From the NCBI GenBank assembly GCA_002050275.1, contig MWTB01000004.1:248001-312000 (forward strand): a stretch of DNA of 64,000 nt, read 5' to 3'. Shown here piece by piece: positions 51,636 through 61,039 of this stretch. Within the stretch, counting starts at the first letter, position 1; each line of letters starts with the position of its first letter. The notes under the pieces were generated by a model. The model searched no databases, was not told where the DNA came from, and saw only the letters and a program-made list of their open reading frames with translations. Origin of the DNA: Anaerolineae bacterium UTCFX1 (lineage in GTDB: Bacteria > Chloroflexota > Anaerolineae > Anaerolineales > Villigracilaceae). Position numbers and translations under genes: made by a program.

Positions 51636-54200
51636 TTAACTGCGCAACTTGGCGCCGACCTCATGCTCCAACCGCTTGACGATCTTCGTGCGGATCGCCG
51701 CCGCTTCGGCGTCGGTCAGCGTTTTTTCGGATTGATACGTGAGATTGTACGCCAGCGACTTTTTGCCCGCACCGATCTTCTCATCGCGGTAGACATCGAA
51801 CAAGCGGACGCGAGTCACGATCTTTCCGCCCGTCTGTTTGATCAACCCTTCGACGCGCTCTGCCGTCACCGACTCGTCCACGATGACCGCGATGTCCTCC
51901 AGCACCGGCGGGAACTCAGAGACCGGCGCGATTCCGTACGTTGGAGTCGCGTTTCGCAAGGCATCCAAGTCAAACTCGGCGACGATGACGGGTGAATCTT
52001 CAAAGTCATATTTTTCTTTCACCAGCGGATGCAATTCGCCGAACACGCCGACAGTCTGCCCATTCACGCTGACTTGGGCGGCTTTGCCGGGGTGGAGGAA
52101 GGGAGCCGAATCGGTTGGGGTGTAGGAAACGCTCGCGAGGCGGAGTCCGCTCAACAGGAGTTCGAGGCGTCCTTTCATGTCGTAGAAATCGAACGAAGCG
52201 GAATCCTTCACATCCCACGCGGTTTGAGTCCGCAATCCAGTCATTGCAATTGCAAATTTGCGCGGTTCGTTTGGTAAATCATTCTTGTTCGGCTCGAACA
52301 CCGATCCAATTTCAAACATCGAAATGGATTCAGCACGCGCGTTCTTTTCGACATTTTCCAACAGCGACGCGAGCAGACTGCGACGCATCACGCGGCGTTC
52401 AGGCGCGATGGGATTCGCCAGCGTGACATACTCATCATGAGCAACGAGGCGACTCTCGCGTTCGGGCGATGTCATGCGATAACTCACAACCTCCTGCACA
52501 CCGAGGCTGGTGAGAATGTCACGGGCGTGTTCCTCCCACTCGTGGCGCGGATTGCCCACCTGCGGCGGGAGTGAATCGGACATGCGCGTTTCGGGGATGC
52601 GATCATAACCATAGACGCGCGCGACCTCCTCAAGCACATCCGCGAGACCGATAGCGCCTTCGCCGATGTCGAGACGATGCGGCGGCGTCTTCGCTTTGAC
52701 AGAATTTTTATCCACCGTGCATTTGAACTCGAGGCGCGTGAGCAGTTCGGCAATTTGTTTCGCAGTGAGATCAATGCCGAGCAAACGCTTCACATCTTTC
52801 GTCGTGACGGTGATCGTCGGGTCTTTCGGCTTGAGCAGATACACATCCACGAGGTCAGGCGCGATCTGCCCACCCGACCATTCCGCCATGAGTTCAAGTC
52901 CGCGCTTCACGCCTTGCTCTGCCATGGCGGGATGCACGCCGCGCGAAAAACGGAACGACGCCTCGGACGGCAAGTTATGTTGCTTCGCCGTCTTGCGGAT
53001 GTTGATGAAATTCCACGCCGCGCCTTCAAGCAGAATGTTGCGAGTCTTGTCTGTCACTTCCGATTCTGCGCCGCCCATCACGCCTGCCATCGCAAGCGAT
53101 CCCTTTTCATCGCATACGAGAACATTCGCGGATGTTAATTCTCGTTCTTTCCCATCCAACGTGGTAAGTTTCTCGCCATCCTTCGCGGCGCGGGTGATGA
53201 TTTTGATCTTGTGGGACAAATTGCCAATTTGTCCTACACGGGAAACGAGCACATCATAATCAAACGCATGAAGCGGCTGACCGATGTCGAGCATCGCGTA
53301 GTTCGTCGCATCCACGATATTGCTGATGGGACGTATCCCCGCCAGCCTCAACCTGCGTTGAATGTAATACGGGCTCGGCTTGATTTCGATATCTCGTATC
53401 AATCCCGCCACAAATCGCGGATTGAGTTCGGGGTTGGTGATCTCGATTTCGACGAGTTCGGTGACTGATTGACCATTGACCGCCGACGATTGACCACTTT
53501 TCTTCGTCCTCCGTCCATTGTCCATGGTCGGTCTTTTCAACTCCCTCCCCGTCAACGCCGCCAACTCGCGCGCGATCCCGACCACATTCGCATTCCGCGC
53601 CATGTTCGGGACGATGGAAATATCCAGCACAGCATCGCCCATGTACTCGGCGAGCGGCATTCCAACGGGAGCATCGTCATCCAGCAAAATGATGCCCTCA
53701 TGTTCTTCGGAGATTCCAAGTTCCTTTTCGGAGCAAACCATCGAATACGACTCAACGCCGCGAATCTTCGTCCGCTTGAGGGTCATCAACTGCAAACCTT
53801 CGGCATGGCCATCGTAAAGCATCGTCCCCTCTTTAGCATACGCGACCTTGATCGACTTGGCGAGTTTACCCGTCCCTTTCAAGTGGAAGATGTTCGGCGC
53901 GCCCGTCAACACGGTTTGATTTTCTTTGCCGTCGAATAGATCGAGCAGAGTCAATCGGTCCGCGTTGGGATGTTCCTTCACCTCGCGGATCTCCGCAACG
54001 ACGAGTTTTTCTTTATCCCACGCAATGCCGCTGGTTTTAAACTCATGCTTCTCGCCGCCCTTGTATGTGGGCATCGGCAAGCCTGCATATTTGATCTCAT
54101 CCACTTCGAGACCGGCGAGAGTCAACTTACGGGCAATGTCTTCAACTGACAAGCCATCTAAATCAATGTAATCTTTCAACCAAGAAATAGGTATCTTCAT
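51636..54200 (-). CDS. pheT: Phenylalanine--tRNA ligase beta subunit
   Basis: Large subunit of PheRS, 854 residues. N-terminal tRNA-binding domain (EIREVKEHPNADRLTLLDLF), B3/4 editing domain, B5 domain (TITVTTKDVKRLLGIDLTAK), catalytic-like core, and C-terminal FDX-ACB domain (VSEFPPVLEDIAVIVDESVT). All major domains are present. It is separated from pheS by a 130-bp spacer filled by a nonad palindrome (54216-54326), which is unusual for this normally tight gene pair. Confidence 0.96.
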   Translation of the reverse strand: MKIPISWLKDYIDLDGLSVEDIARKLTLAGLEVDEIKYAGLPMPTYKGGEKHEFKTSGIAWDKEKLVVAEIREVKEHPNADRLTLLDLFDGKENQTVLTGAPNIFHLKGTGKLAKSIKVAYAKEGTMLYDGHAEGLQLMTLKRTKIRGVESYSMVCSEKELGISEEHEGIILLDDDAPVGMPLAEYMGDAVLDISIVPNMARNANVVGIARELAALTGRELKRPTMDNGRRTKKSGQSSAVNGQSVTELVEIEITNPELNPRFVAGLIRDIEIKPSPYYIQRRLRLAGIRPISNIVDATNYAMLDIGQPLHAFDYDVLVSRVGQIGNLSHKIKIITRAAKDGEKLTTLDGKERELTSANVLVCDEKGSLAMAGVMGGAESEVTDKTRNILLEGAAWNFINIRKTAKQHNLPSEASFRFSRGVHPAMAEQGVKRGLELMAEWSGGQIAPDLVDVYLLKPKDPTITVTTKDVKRLLGIDLTAKQIAELLTRLEFKCTVDKNSVKAKTPPHRLDIGEGAIGLADVLEEVARVYGYDRIPETRMSDSLPPQVGNPRHEWEEHARDILTSLGVQEVVSYRMTSPERESRLVAHDEYVTLANPIAPERRVMRRSLLASLLENVEKNARAESISMFEIGSVFEPNKNDLPNEPRKFAIAMTGLRTQTAWDVKDSASFDFYDMKGRLELLLSGLRLASVSYTPTDSAPFLHPGKAAQVSVNGQTVGVFGELHPLVKEKYDFEDSPVIVAEFDLDALRNATPTYGIAPVSEFPPVLEDIAVIVDESVTAERVEGLIKQTGGKIVTRVRLFDVYRDEKIGAGKKSLAYNLTYQSEKTLTDAEAAAIRTKIVKRLEHEVGAKLRS

Positions 54201-54215
54201 AACTTAATTCCTTTG

Positions 54216-54326
54216 AACCGCTAAGTTCGCTAAGACCGCGAAGATTCTTTTTCCCTTCGGCATACTCAGGGCAACGCTTTCCTCTTTCGTCTTTCTTCTT
54301 AGCGACCTTCGCGCTCTTCGCGGTAA
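54216..54326. repeat. Palindromic nonad repeat between pheS and pheT
   Basis: Left arm AACCGCTAAGTTCGCTAAGA and onward (9-bp units CGCTAAGTT, CGCTAAGAC, CGCGAAGAT); right arm TCTTAGCGACCTTCGCGCTC and onward, the inverse. The centre holds CCCTTCGGCATACTCAGGG. It is the intergenic sibling of the insert in the ABC ATPase at 12149. Confidence 0.8.
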
Positions 54327-54331
54327 ATTTT

Positions 54332-55390
54332 TTAGAACTGCTCCAGGAAACGCAAATCGTTTCCCCAGAAATAGCGGATGTCGTCAATCTTGTAGCGCAG
54401 CATCAACTGGCGTTCAGGTCCCATGCCCCACGCAAAACCAGAATAACGCGCAGGATCGTAACCGCCATTTTGCAACACGACAGGATGCACCATGCCGCAA
54501 CCGAGAATTTCAAGCCAGCCTGAATTTTTGCACACGCCGCATCCCTTGCCGCCGCAGACGAAACATTCCACGTCCACTTCGGCGGAAGGCTCGGTGAACG
54601 GAAAATACGACGCGCGGAATCGTACGCGCGCGTGTTGCCCGAACATCCTCCGCGCAAAATCGGCGAGCGTGCCTTTCAAGTCCGCGAACGTGATGTTCTC
54701 GCCGACGACGAGTCCCTCCACTTGATTGAATTGGATCTCCGAACGCGCAGTGATCTGCTCATATCGAAAACACATCCCAGGCAACGCGATTCGGATCGGC
54801 GGCGGGTTATCGGGATTCGTCGCCGCGTATTCCCTCATCGCGTGAATTTGTCCCGGCGATGTATGCGTCCGCAACAAGATCGGGTTATCGCCGCGTCCAT
54901 CCGCCTCGACAAAAAATGTATCCTGCATATCGCGCGCGGGATGATTCGGCGGGAAATTCAACAGTTGAAAATTATATTCATCCGTTTCCACTTCGCGCGA
55001 CGTGTAAATTTGAAAGCCCATGTCCGCAAGGATGCCCATCACTTTTCGCAACTGTTGCGTAGACGGATGCAGTCTGCCGACATGCACGCCTCGTCCGGGC
55101 AACGTCACATCCAACGATTCTTCTTCGAGGGATTTCGCCAGCGCGGCTTCTTTCACAATTTTGGATCGCTCCTCCAGCGCAGCCTCCAACGCCACTTTCA
55201 CACGGTTCGCCCCCGACCCGACAGCTGGTCGCTCCTCCTTCGACAGTTTCCCCAACCCGGCGAAGACCGACATCAGCGGCGAACTGCGCCCAAGATGCGA
55301 CACGCGCCAAGCCTCCAGCGCGGCTGAATCCGTGATGGATTGCAACGACTCCAGCGCGGCTTTTTCGATTTCGTTTAATTGATCTAGCAT
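54332..55390 (-). CDS. pheS: Phenylalanine--tRNA ligase alpha subunit
   Basis: Catalytic subunit of PheRS, 352 residues: N-terminal coiled coil (about 1-90), then the class II core with motif 2 region TARSEIQFNQVEGLVVGENI, FTEPSAEVDVECFVC and motif 3 in GFAWGMGPERQLMLRY. Two Cys pairs (CFVCGGKGCGVCKNSGW) suggest a zinc-binding loop seen in one PheS subgroup. ATG 55390 follows AAGAGG. A nonad repeat and a T-box leader lie upstream. Confidence 0.96.
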   Translation of the reverse strand: MLDQLNEIEKAALESLQSITDSAALEAWRVSHLGRSSPLMSVFAGLGKLSKEERPAVGSGANRVKVALEAALEERSKIVKEAALAKSLEEESLDVTLPGRGVHVGRLHPSTQQLRKVMGILADMGFQIYTSREVETDEYNFQLLNFPPNHPARDMQDTFFVEADGRGDNPILLRTHTSPGQIHAMREYAATNPDNPPPIRIALPGMCFRYEQITARSEIQFNQVEGLVVGENITFADLKGTLADFARRMFGQHARVRFRASYFPFTEPSAEVDVECFVCGGKGCGVCKNSGWLEILGCGMVHPVVLQNGGYDPARYSGFAWGMGPERQLMLRYKIDDIRYFWGNDLRFLEQF

Positions 55391-55392
55391 AT

Positions 55393-55493
55393 AACCTCTT
55401 TTTTTACCACTAAGGGCACTAAGGTCACAAAGTTCTAAAGACTTAAGGCGAAACGGTTTTCCTTGGTGTACTTTGTGTCCTTTGTGGTTAATT
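55393..55493. repeat. Palindromic nonad repeat between the T-box terminator and pheS
   Basis: Left arm TACCACTAAGGGCACTAAGG and onward; right arm CCTTGGTGTACTTTGTGTCC and onward, the inverse, with 9-bp units such as CACAAAGGA and CACAAAGTA. It lies inside the pheST leader transcript, downstream of the T-box terminator. Confidence 0.78.
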
Positions 55494-55790
55494 AAAAAAT
55501 CCCGTCCACAAAAATGGGACGAGAGGGAATTCTCGCGGTACCACCCAAGTTTCCCACAACAACATCGCGGGACGCTTTGCGCCGACATTCATCGGCATCT
55601 CGTGTAACGTCGAGAAAACGGTTTGCACTACGCGGTAGGACAAAATTAATTTTGTCCCACGTTCACGCGAACGGCTCAAGAGGGAACTTCGACTGGTTTC
55701 TATCGAATGCGACTTTCAGCGTTGCATCGCATCTCTCTGGCGGCTTCTGCCAGTTCACTTTCCTCTGTCGCAGCCTTTCAATTGATTTTC
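55494..55790 (-). promoter_or_regulatory. T-box riboswitch controlling pheST
   Basis: The minus-strand transcript contains the diagnostic GGGTGGTACCGCG (complement of 55534-55546) followed by a CGTCC/GGACG terminator stem and GGGATTTTTT (to 55494). Uncharged tRNA-Phe would bind a stem I specifier and the T-box bulge to prevent termination. A UUC at 55686-55684 is a candidate specifier, not proven. The next gene is pheS, which fits. Confidence 0.9.
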
Positions 55791-55793
55791 GTA

Positions 55794-55821
55794 ATTATCC
55801 GCGGAAACGGGGGGATGTCAA
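55794..55821 (-). promoter_or_regulatory. Promoter of the T-box/pheST transcript
   Basis: Minus strand TTGACA (55821-55816), 16 bp, GATAAT (55799-55794). Confidence 0.7.
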
Positions 55822-55837
55822 GGTTAAGAGAATCTCG

Positions 55838-55864
55838 AAAAAAAGAGCCGTTCAACAAAACGGC
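55838..55864 (-). terminator. Minus-strand terminator-like hairpin with no gene before it
   Basis: Minus-strand GCCGTT / AACGGC with a short loop followed by TCTTTTTTT. It lies upstream of the pheST promoter and would stop minus-strand transcripts that arise near the nifJ start. No coding gene ends here. Confidence 0.5.
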
Positions 55865-56017
55865 GATATCCCCACCTTGCAATTCCGCCTATTCCTATCT
55901 GTAATATGACAACAGGCATACGGGTTTAAGTCATTTATAACTAACAAAACCGTCCCTTAACCGATACACTTTTTACAAGGAAGATTCAGCCATCCGTTTG
56001 TGCCTTAAGGAGCGATA

Positions 56018-59000
56018 ATGGACAAACCTATCATCATGATTGACGGCAACGAAGCCGCCGCTTTGGTCGCGCATCGTTTGAGCGAAGTAATCGCCATCTA
56101 CCCTATTACCCCTTCTTCTGCCATGGGCGAGTTCGCCGATGAATGGTCGGCAAAAGGCAAGCCCAATTTATGGGGAACCGTTCCTCTCGTCGTCGAAATG
56201 CAATCCGAGGGCGGCGCAGCAGGCGCGGTGCATGGCGCGTTACAAACTGGCGCGCTGACCACTACTTTTACCGCCTCGCAGGGACTCCTACTGATGATCC
56301 CAAATATGTACAAGATCGCAGGCGAGCTCACCAGCGCGGTCTTCCATGTAGCGGCGCGCTCCATCGCCGCGCAAGGGCTTTCGATCTTCGGCGATCATCA
56401 AGATGTAATGGCGGTTCGTCAAACAGGCTGGGCATTGCTTGCCAGCGCCTCTGTGCAAGAAGCACACGATTTTGCCGCTATCGCGCAAATGTCCACATTA
56501 CAGGCGCGCGTTCCGTTTCTCCATTTCTTCGATGGCTTCCGCACCTCGCACGAAATCGCCAAAATCTTTTACCTGACAGACGACGAACTGCGCCTCCTTC
56601 TCGATGGAGAGTTGATTCGCGCTCACCGCGCGCGCGCCCTCACTCCCGAACGCCCCGTCTTGCGCGGCACAGCGCAAAATCCTGATGTTTACTTCCAAGC
56701 GCGCGAGTCGGTGAATCCGTTTTACGCCGCGACGCCCGATATCGTGCAAGAGACGATGGATAAATTTGCGCAAGTTACAGGGCGGCAATACCATCTCTTT
56801 GATTACGCCGGTCATCCTGAAGCGGAACGCGTCATCGTCACGATGGGTTCGGGCGGCGAAACCGTCGAAGCGACGGTGAATCATCTTGTAGAAAAAGGGG
56901 AAAAGGTCGGCGTATTGCGCGTGCGCTTGTATCGCCCGTTTTCCGTAGAGCGCTTCATCAAGGCGTTGCCCGCCTCCGTAAAGAAAATCGCCGTACTGGA
57001 TCGAACGAAAGAGCCCGGCGCGCCAGGCGAGCCGCTTTACCTCGATATTGTGAACGCGCTCGTCGAAGGGGGCAGAAGCGAGATCGCAATCATTGGCGGG
57101 CGATATGGACTTTCTTCCAAAGAGTTTACCCCGGCGATGGCTAAAGCCGTTTTCAATGAATTATTGAAATCCGAGCCGAAGAATCATTTCACCGTTGGCA
57201 TTTACGACGACGTAAGCCATACCAGTCTGGAATATGATAAGAACTTCTCTATTGAAGATGAACAGACCATCCGTTGCGTGTTCTTCGGGCTGGGTTCAGA
57301 CGGCACGGTGGGAGCCAACAAGAACTCGATCAAGATCATCGGCGAAGAGACTGAAAATTACGCGCAGGGTTACTTCGTCTACGATTCGAAGAAATCGGGG
57401 CAGATGACCACGTCGCATTTGCGGTTCGGTCCCAAGCCGATTCAGGCGCCATATCTTATCGAAATTAATCAAGCAAATTTCGTAGCGTGTCACCAGTTCA
57501 ATTTCTTGGAACGATTCGACATGTTGAAATACGCCAAAGAAGGCGCGATCTTCTTGCTCAACAGTTTATACAACCCCGATGAAATCTGGGATCGTCTGCC
57601 GCGCGAAACACAGAGAGATATTATCGCGAAGAAACTCCAGTTCTACGCGATCAACGGATACGAAGTCGCCGAACAAGCGGGCATGGGGCAGCGCGTCAAT
57701 ACGATCATGCAAACGGCGTTCTTCGCCATTTCAGGCGTATTGCCGCGCGAAATGGCGATCGCGCAGATCAAACGCGCCATCGAAAAAACATATGGCAAGC
57801 GCGGAGAAGCCGTCGTTAAACAAAATTTCGAAGCGGTGGACCGGACGTTGGCGCATCTACACAAGATCGAGGTTTTAGCGGAAACGACGGCTGAAGAAGG
57901 GCGGCGGGCTCCCGTCTCGCATGAAGCGCCAGAATTTGTGCGAACCGTGCTGGGGAAAATGATTCAATTCGAGGGCGACGAAATCCCTGTCTCCGCGCTT
58001 CCAAACGACGGCACATATCCATTAGCGACTTCGCAATGGGAGAAACGCAACATCTCAATGGAAATCCCTGTGTGGGATGAAGCGTTATGCATTCAATGCG
58101 GCAAGTGCGTGATCGTCTGCCCGCATGCCGTCATACGGCATAAAGTGTACAGCGAAGTCGTTCTAACGGATGCGCCCGCCACGTTTAAGCATATGCCGTC
58201 GAAGTTTAAGGAATTTCCGACAGCAGCGGGTTACGCTTACACGGTGCAGGTTGCGCCGGAGGATTGTACAGGCTGTACGTTGTGCGTGGAGGCTTGCCCC
58301 GTAAAGGATAAAACGCAAGCGGGGCGCCGCGCTATTAACATGGAATCGCAGCCGCCCTTGCGCGAAACAGAAACAAAAAACTGGGATTTCTTCCTAACGA
58401 TTCCCGATCTGGATCGCAAATTGATCAATCCCTCGACGATTAAAAATTCACAGTTATTGCGCCCATTGTTCGAGTTCAGCGGCGCATGCGCGGGATGCGG
58501 CGAAACACCGTATATAAAATTGGTCTCACAATTATTCGGAGACCGAACCATCGTCGCAAACGCTACCGGCTGCTCCTCGATCTATGGCGGCAACTTGCCC
58601 ACTACGCCATGGGCGGTGGATGCGAACGGACGCGGGCCCGCGTGGTCGAATTCGTTATTCGAGGATAACGCCGAGTTCGGTCTAGGAATGCGGCTGACGC
58701 TTGATAAGCAGAATGAATATGCGCTCGAACTCCTTCGCGCAATGGAAAACGAATTGGGCAAGGAATTTGTCGAGGCGTTATTAACGGCAAATCAAGACGG
58801 CGAACGAGGCGTCGAAGCGCAACGCGAACGCGTGAGCGAATTAAAAAATAAATTGTCCACGCAGGACGATGCGCGGGCAAAAGAACTGATCAGCGTGGCG
58901 GATGCGCTTGTGAAGAAATCCGTTTGGATCATCGGCGGCGACGGCTGGGCATACGACATCGGATACGGCGGTCTCGACCATGCGTTAGCCAGCGGGCGCA

Positions 59001-59578
59001 ACCTCAATATCCTCGTCCTCGATACTGAAGTTTATTCCAACACAGGCGGACAAGCAAGCAAAGCCACGCCGCGCGCGGCGGTCGCTAAATTCGCGATGGG
59101 CGGAAAACACATGCCGAAGAAGGACTTGGGTTTGCTCGCCATGTCATACGGGTACGTCTATGTAGCGCGCGTGGCAATGGGCGCAAACGATCAACAAACC
59201 TTGCGAACATTCATCGAAGCTGAAGCCTACGACGGTCCCTCGTTGATCATCGCATACAGCCCGTGTATCGCGCATGGATACGATATGGCGCGCAGTTTAG
59301 AGCAGTCGAAACTCGCCGTGCAATCGGGTCACTGGCCGCTCTTCAGCTACGATCCGCGCCTCGCATTGCGAGGAGAAAATCCACTGTCCATCGAATCGAA
59401 GGAACCGAGTTTGCCATTCTCGCAATACGCATACAACGAAACCCGCTATAAGATGTTAACGCAAATGAATGAAGAGCGCGCTGAAGAATTAATGCGCGAA
59501 GCGCAAGCCGACGCCGATAAGCGCTGGACGCTATATCAGCAAATGGCGGCGATACGCTATGGAAACGACAATAATTAA
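56018..59578 (+). CDS. nifJ: Pyruvate:ferredoxin (flavodoxin) oxidoreductase
   Basis: Converts pyruvate and CoA to acetyl-CoA, CO2 and reduced ferredoxin. The single-chain enzyme of 1186 residues has domain order: TPP-type pyrimidine domain (AIYPITPSSAMGEFADEW), CoA-binding and gamma domains, two 4Fe-4S clusters (CIQCGKCVIVCP; CTGCTLCVEACP), and the TPP domain with CAGCGETPYIKL, NATGCSSIYGG and the Mg site GGDGWAYDIGYGGLDH. The last Cys-containing cluster ligands are intact. RBS AAGGAG before ATG 56018. The neighbour is a DHOD-like gene, a common pairing in anaerobes. Confidence 0.97.
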   Translation: MDKPIIMIDGNEAAALVAHRLSEVIAIYPITPSSAMGEFADEWSAKGKPNLWGTVPLVVEMQSEGGAAGAVHGALQTGALTTTFTASQGLLLMIPNMYKIAGELTSAVFHVAARSIAAQGLSIFGDHQDVMAVRQTGWALLASASVQEAHDFAAIAQMSTLQARVPFLHFFDGFRTSHEIAKIFYLTDDELRLLLDGELIRAHRARALTPERPVLRGTAQNPDVYFQARESVNPFYAATPDIVQETMDKFAQVTGRQYHLFDYAGHPEAERVIVTMGSGGETVEATVNHLVEKGEKVGVLRVRLYRPFSVERFIKALPASVKKIAVLDRTKEPGAPGEPLYLDIVNALVEGGRSEIAIIGGRYGLSSKEFTPAMAKAVFNELLKSEPKNHFTVGIYDDVSHTSLEYDKNFSIEDEQTIRCVFFGLGSDGTVGANKNSIKIIGEETENYAQGYFVYDSKKSGQMTTSHLRFGPKPIQAPYLIEINQANFVACHQFNFLERFDMLKYAKEGAIFLLNSLYNPDEIWDRLPRETQRDIIAKKLQFYAINGYEVAEQAGMGQRVNTIMQTAFFAISGVLPREMAIAQIKRAIEKTYGKRGEAVVKQNFEAVDRTLAHLHKIEVLAETTAEEGRRAPVSHEAPEFVRTVLGKMIQFEGDEIPVSALPNDGTYPLATSQWEKRNISMEIPVWDEALCIQCGKCVIVCPHAVIRHKVYSEVVLTDAPATFKHMPSKFKEFPTAAGYAYTVQVAPEDCTGCTLCVEACPVKDKTQAGRRAINMESQPPLRETETKNWDFFLTIPDLDRKLINPSTIKNSQLLRPLFEFSGACAGCGETPYIKLVSQLFGDRTIVANATGCSSIYGGNLPTTPWAVDANGRGPAWSNSLFEDNAEFGLGMRLTLDKQNEYALELLRAMENELGKEFVEALLTANQDGERGVEAQRERVSELKNKLSTQDDARAKELISVADALVKKSVWIIGGDGWAYDIGYGGLDHALASGRNLNILVLDTEVYSNTGGQASKATPRAAVAKFAMGGKHMPKKDLGLLAMSYGYVYVARVAMGANDQQTLRTFIEAEAYDGPSLIIAYSPCIAHGYDMARSLEQSKLAVQSGHWPLFSYDPRLALRGENPLSIESKEPSLPFSQYAYNETRYKMLTQMNEERAEELMREAQADADKRWTLYQQMAAIRYGNDNN

Positions 59579-59590
59579 AAGGAGCGCGTT

Positions 59591-60592
59591 ATGACGGATC
59601 TTTCCACCGTTTATCTGGGATTAAACCTGCGAAATCCTCTCGTTGCCTCCGCCTCGCCGTTATCGAGGAAGGTTGACCGCGCTAAACAACTTGAAGAAGC
59701 GGGCATTGCTGCTATGGTGATGTATTCCCTATTTGAGGAACAGATCATTCACGAAAGCCTTGAACTAGACCACTATCTCAATCGCGGAAGCGATTCGTTC
59801 GCCGAGGCGCTATCGTATCTGCCCGACGGCGGCTTGTATGGAATTAGTCCCGAGAAATACCTGCGTCATGTGACCAGTTTGAAAAAGGCTCTAACCATCC
59901 CTGTGATCGGCAGTTTGAACGGCGTCTCTCAAGGCGGTTGGACAGATTATGCGCGCCGTATCGAAGAAGCCGGAGCCGATGCGCTTGAACTCAACATGTA
60001 TTACATCCCCACCGACATCCACACAACCTCCAGCGACATTGAAAATATGAAAGTAGACCTAGTCGCCGAAGTCAAATCATCCATCAAGATTCCGCTGGCG
60101 GTAAAGATCAGTCCGTTCGCCTCATCTCTGCCGAATTTCGCCAAGCGACTCGTCGAAGCCGGCGCAGATGGACTCGTATTATTTAATCGCTTCTATCAAC
60201 CCGATTTCGATCTGGAGGAGTTAGAGATCGTTCATAGTCTCGATCTCAGCGCCTCTTCTGAAATGAGGCTGCCTTTACGCTGGATCGCGATCCTATATGG
60301 GAAATTAAACGTAGATTTCGCGCTCACCAGCGGCGTGCATACCTACGCCGATGTCTTAAAAGCGATGATGGCGGGCGCCAAGGTTGCCATGATGGCGTCT
60401 GGCTTATTCCAATTTGGCGAAGAAATAATCGGCTCGATATTAAGTTACCTTGAAGCATGGATGAAAGCGCGAGATTACGAATCGATTAAGCAAATGCAAG
60501 GCAGCATGAGTCAATCATCTGTGCGCGAACCAGAGGCTTTCGAACGCGCCAACTATATGAAAGTATTGAATTCCTTCCATACATTGCCGTAA
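59591..60592 (+). CDS. Dihydroorotate dehydrogenase-like flavoprotein
   Basis: A 333-residue TIM-barrel FMN protein of the PyrD-like group often found next to PFOR. It opens with [20 protein letters not shown], has [20 protein letters not shown] and [14 protein letters not shown], and ends with the phosphate-binding [20 protein letters not shown]. It starts 12 bp after nifJ with its own RBS (AAGGAG). It is probably not the pyrimidine enzyme of the cell; the true role of this group is unsettled. A strong terminator follows. Confidence 0.9.
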   Translation: MTDLSTVYLGLNLRNPLVASASPLSRKVDRAKQLEEAGIAAMVMYSLFEEQIIHESLELDHYLNRGSDSFAEALSYLPDGGLYGISPEKYLRHVTSLKKALTIPVIGSLNGVSQGGWTDYARRIEEAGADALELNMYYIPTDIHTTSSDIENMKVDLVAEVKSSIKIPLAVKISPFASSLPNFAKRLVEAGADGLVLFNRFYQPDFDLEELEIVHSLDLSASSEMRLPLRWIAILYGKLNVDFALTSGVHTYADVLKAMMAGAKVAMMASGLFQFGEEIIGSILSYLEAWMKARDYESIKQMQGSMSQSSVREPEAFERANYMKVLNSFHTLP

Positions 60593-60615
60593 TTTCTCCG
60601 CGCTGACCCGAAACA

Positions 60616-60653
60616 AAGAAGGCGCCTCCGCGTAATTGCGGAGGCGCCTTCTT
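60616..60653 (+). terminator. Terminator of the nifJ operon
   Basis: AAGAAGGCGCCTCCGC and its exact inverse around a six-base loop. Confidence 0.92.
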
Positions 60654-60704
60654 ACAACGTACTCGTACAGCGAACTTTGAGGAGGGCGCCCAACGCGCAT
60701 CATT

Positions 60705-60923
60705 CTAGATCGGAACGTGATTCGGGTTGGTGCCACAATAGGCGCAGGCTATCTTTTCGTTCGTATTGCATTCGATAGCGTTCGAACATCGCCAAGCGAC
60801 GATGCGCGACGGCTGGTCGGCTACGCTCTCAACTGGATCAATCACTTGCGCTTCCAGCCGCGCCTCGCGACCTGCGTGCTCACAGTAGCAGACTTCGACA
60901 ACATGCCACCTTTTTTGAGCCAT
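60705..60923 (-). CDS. Small zinc-ribbon-like protein
   Basis: A 72-residue protein with Cys pairs in VEVCYCEH and WRCSNAIECN, then CAYCGTNPNH near the end, suggesting one or two metal-binding knuckles. ATG 60923 follows GGAGG by eight bases, which is why the longer frame was not used. Stand-alone gene with no recognised family. Confidence 0.65.
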   Translation of the reverse strand: MAQKRWHVVEVCYCEHAGREARLEAQVIDPVESVADQPSRIVAWRCSNAIECNTNEKIACAYCGTNPNHVPI

Positions 60924-61039
60924 TGGGCGCCTCCAATCCTTTTCTTCTGTACGCTCATTGTAGGCAAACCAAACGACGCGCGCCAGTGACACGCGTCATC
61001 CATTCATATGACAAACTGCCCGCCTTTATGCAAGCAACT

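Noticed and set aside
54163..54387. 74-codon minus-strand frame between pheS and pheT
   Set aside because: It is made of the nonad repeat read through (FTAKSAKVAKKK) plus gene ends; not a gene.
55514..55909. 131-codon plus-strand frame upstream of nifJ
   Set aside because: It lies opposite a well-supported T-box leader, with no RBS or domain.
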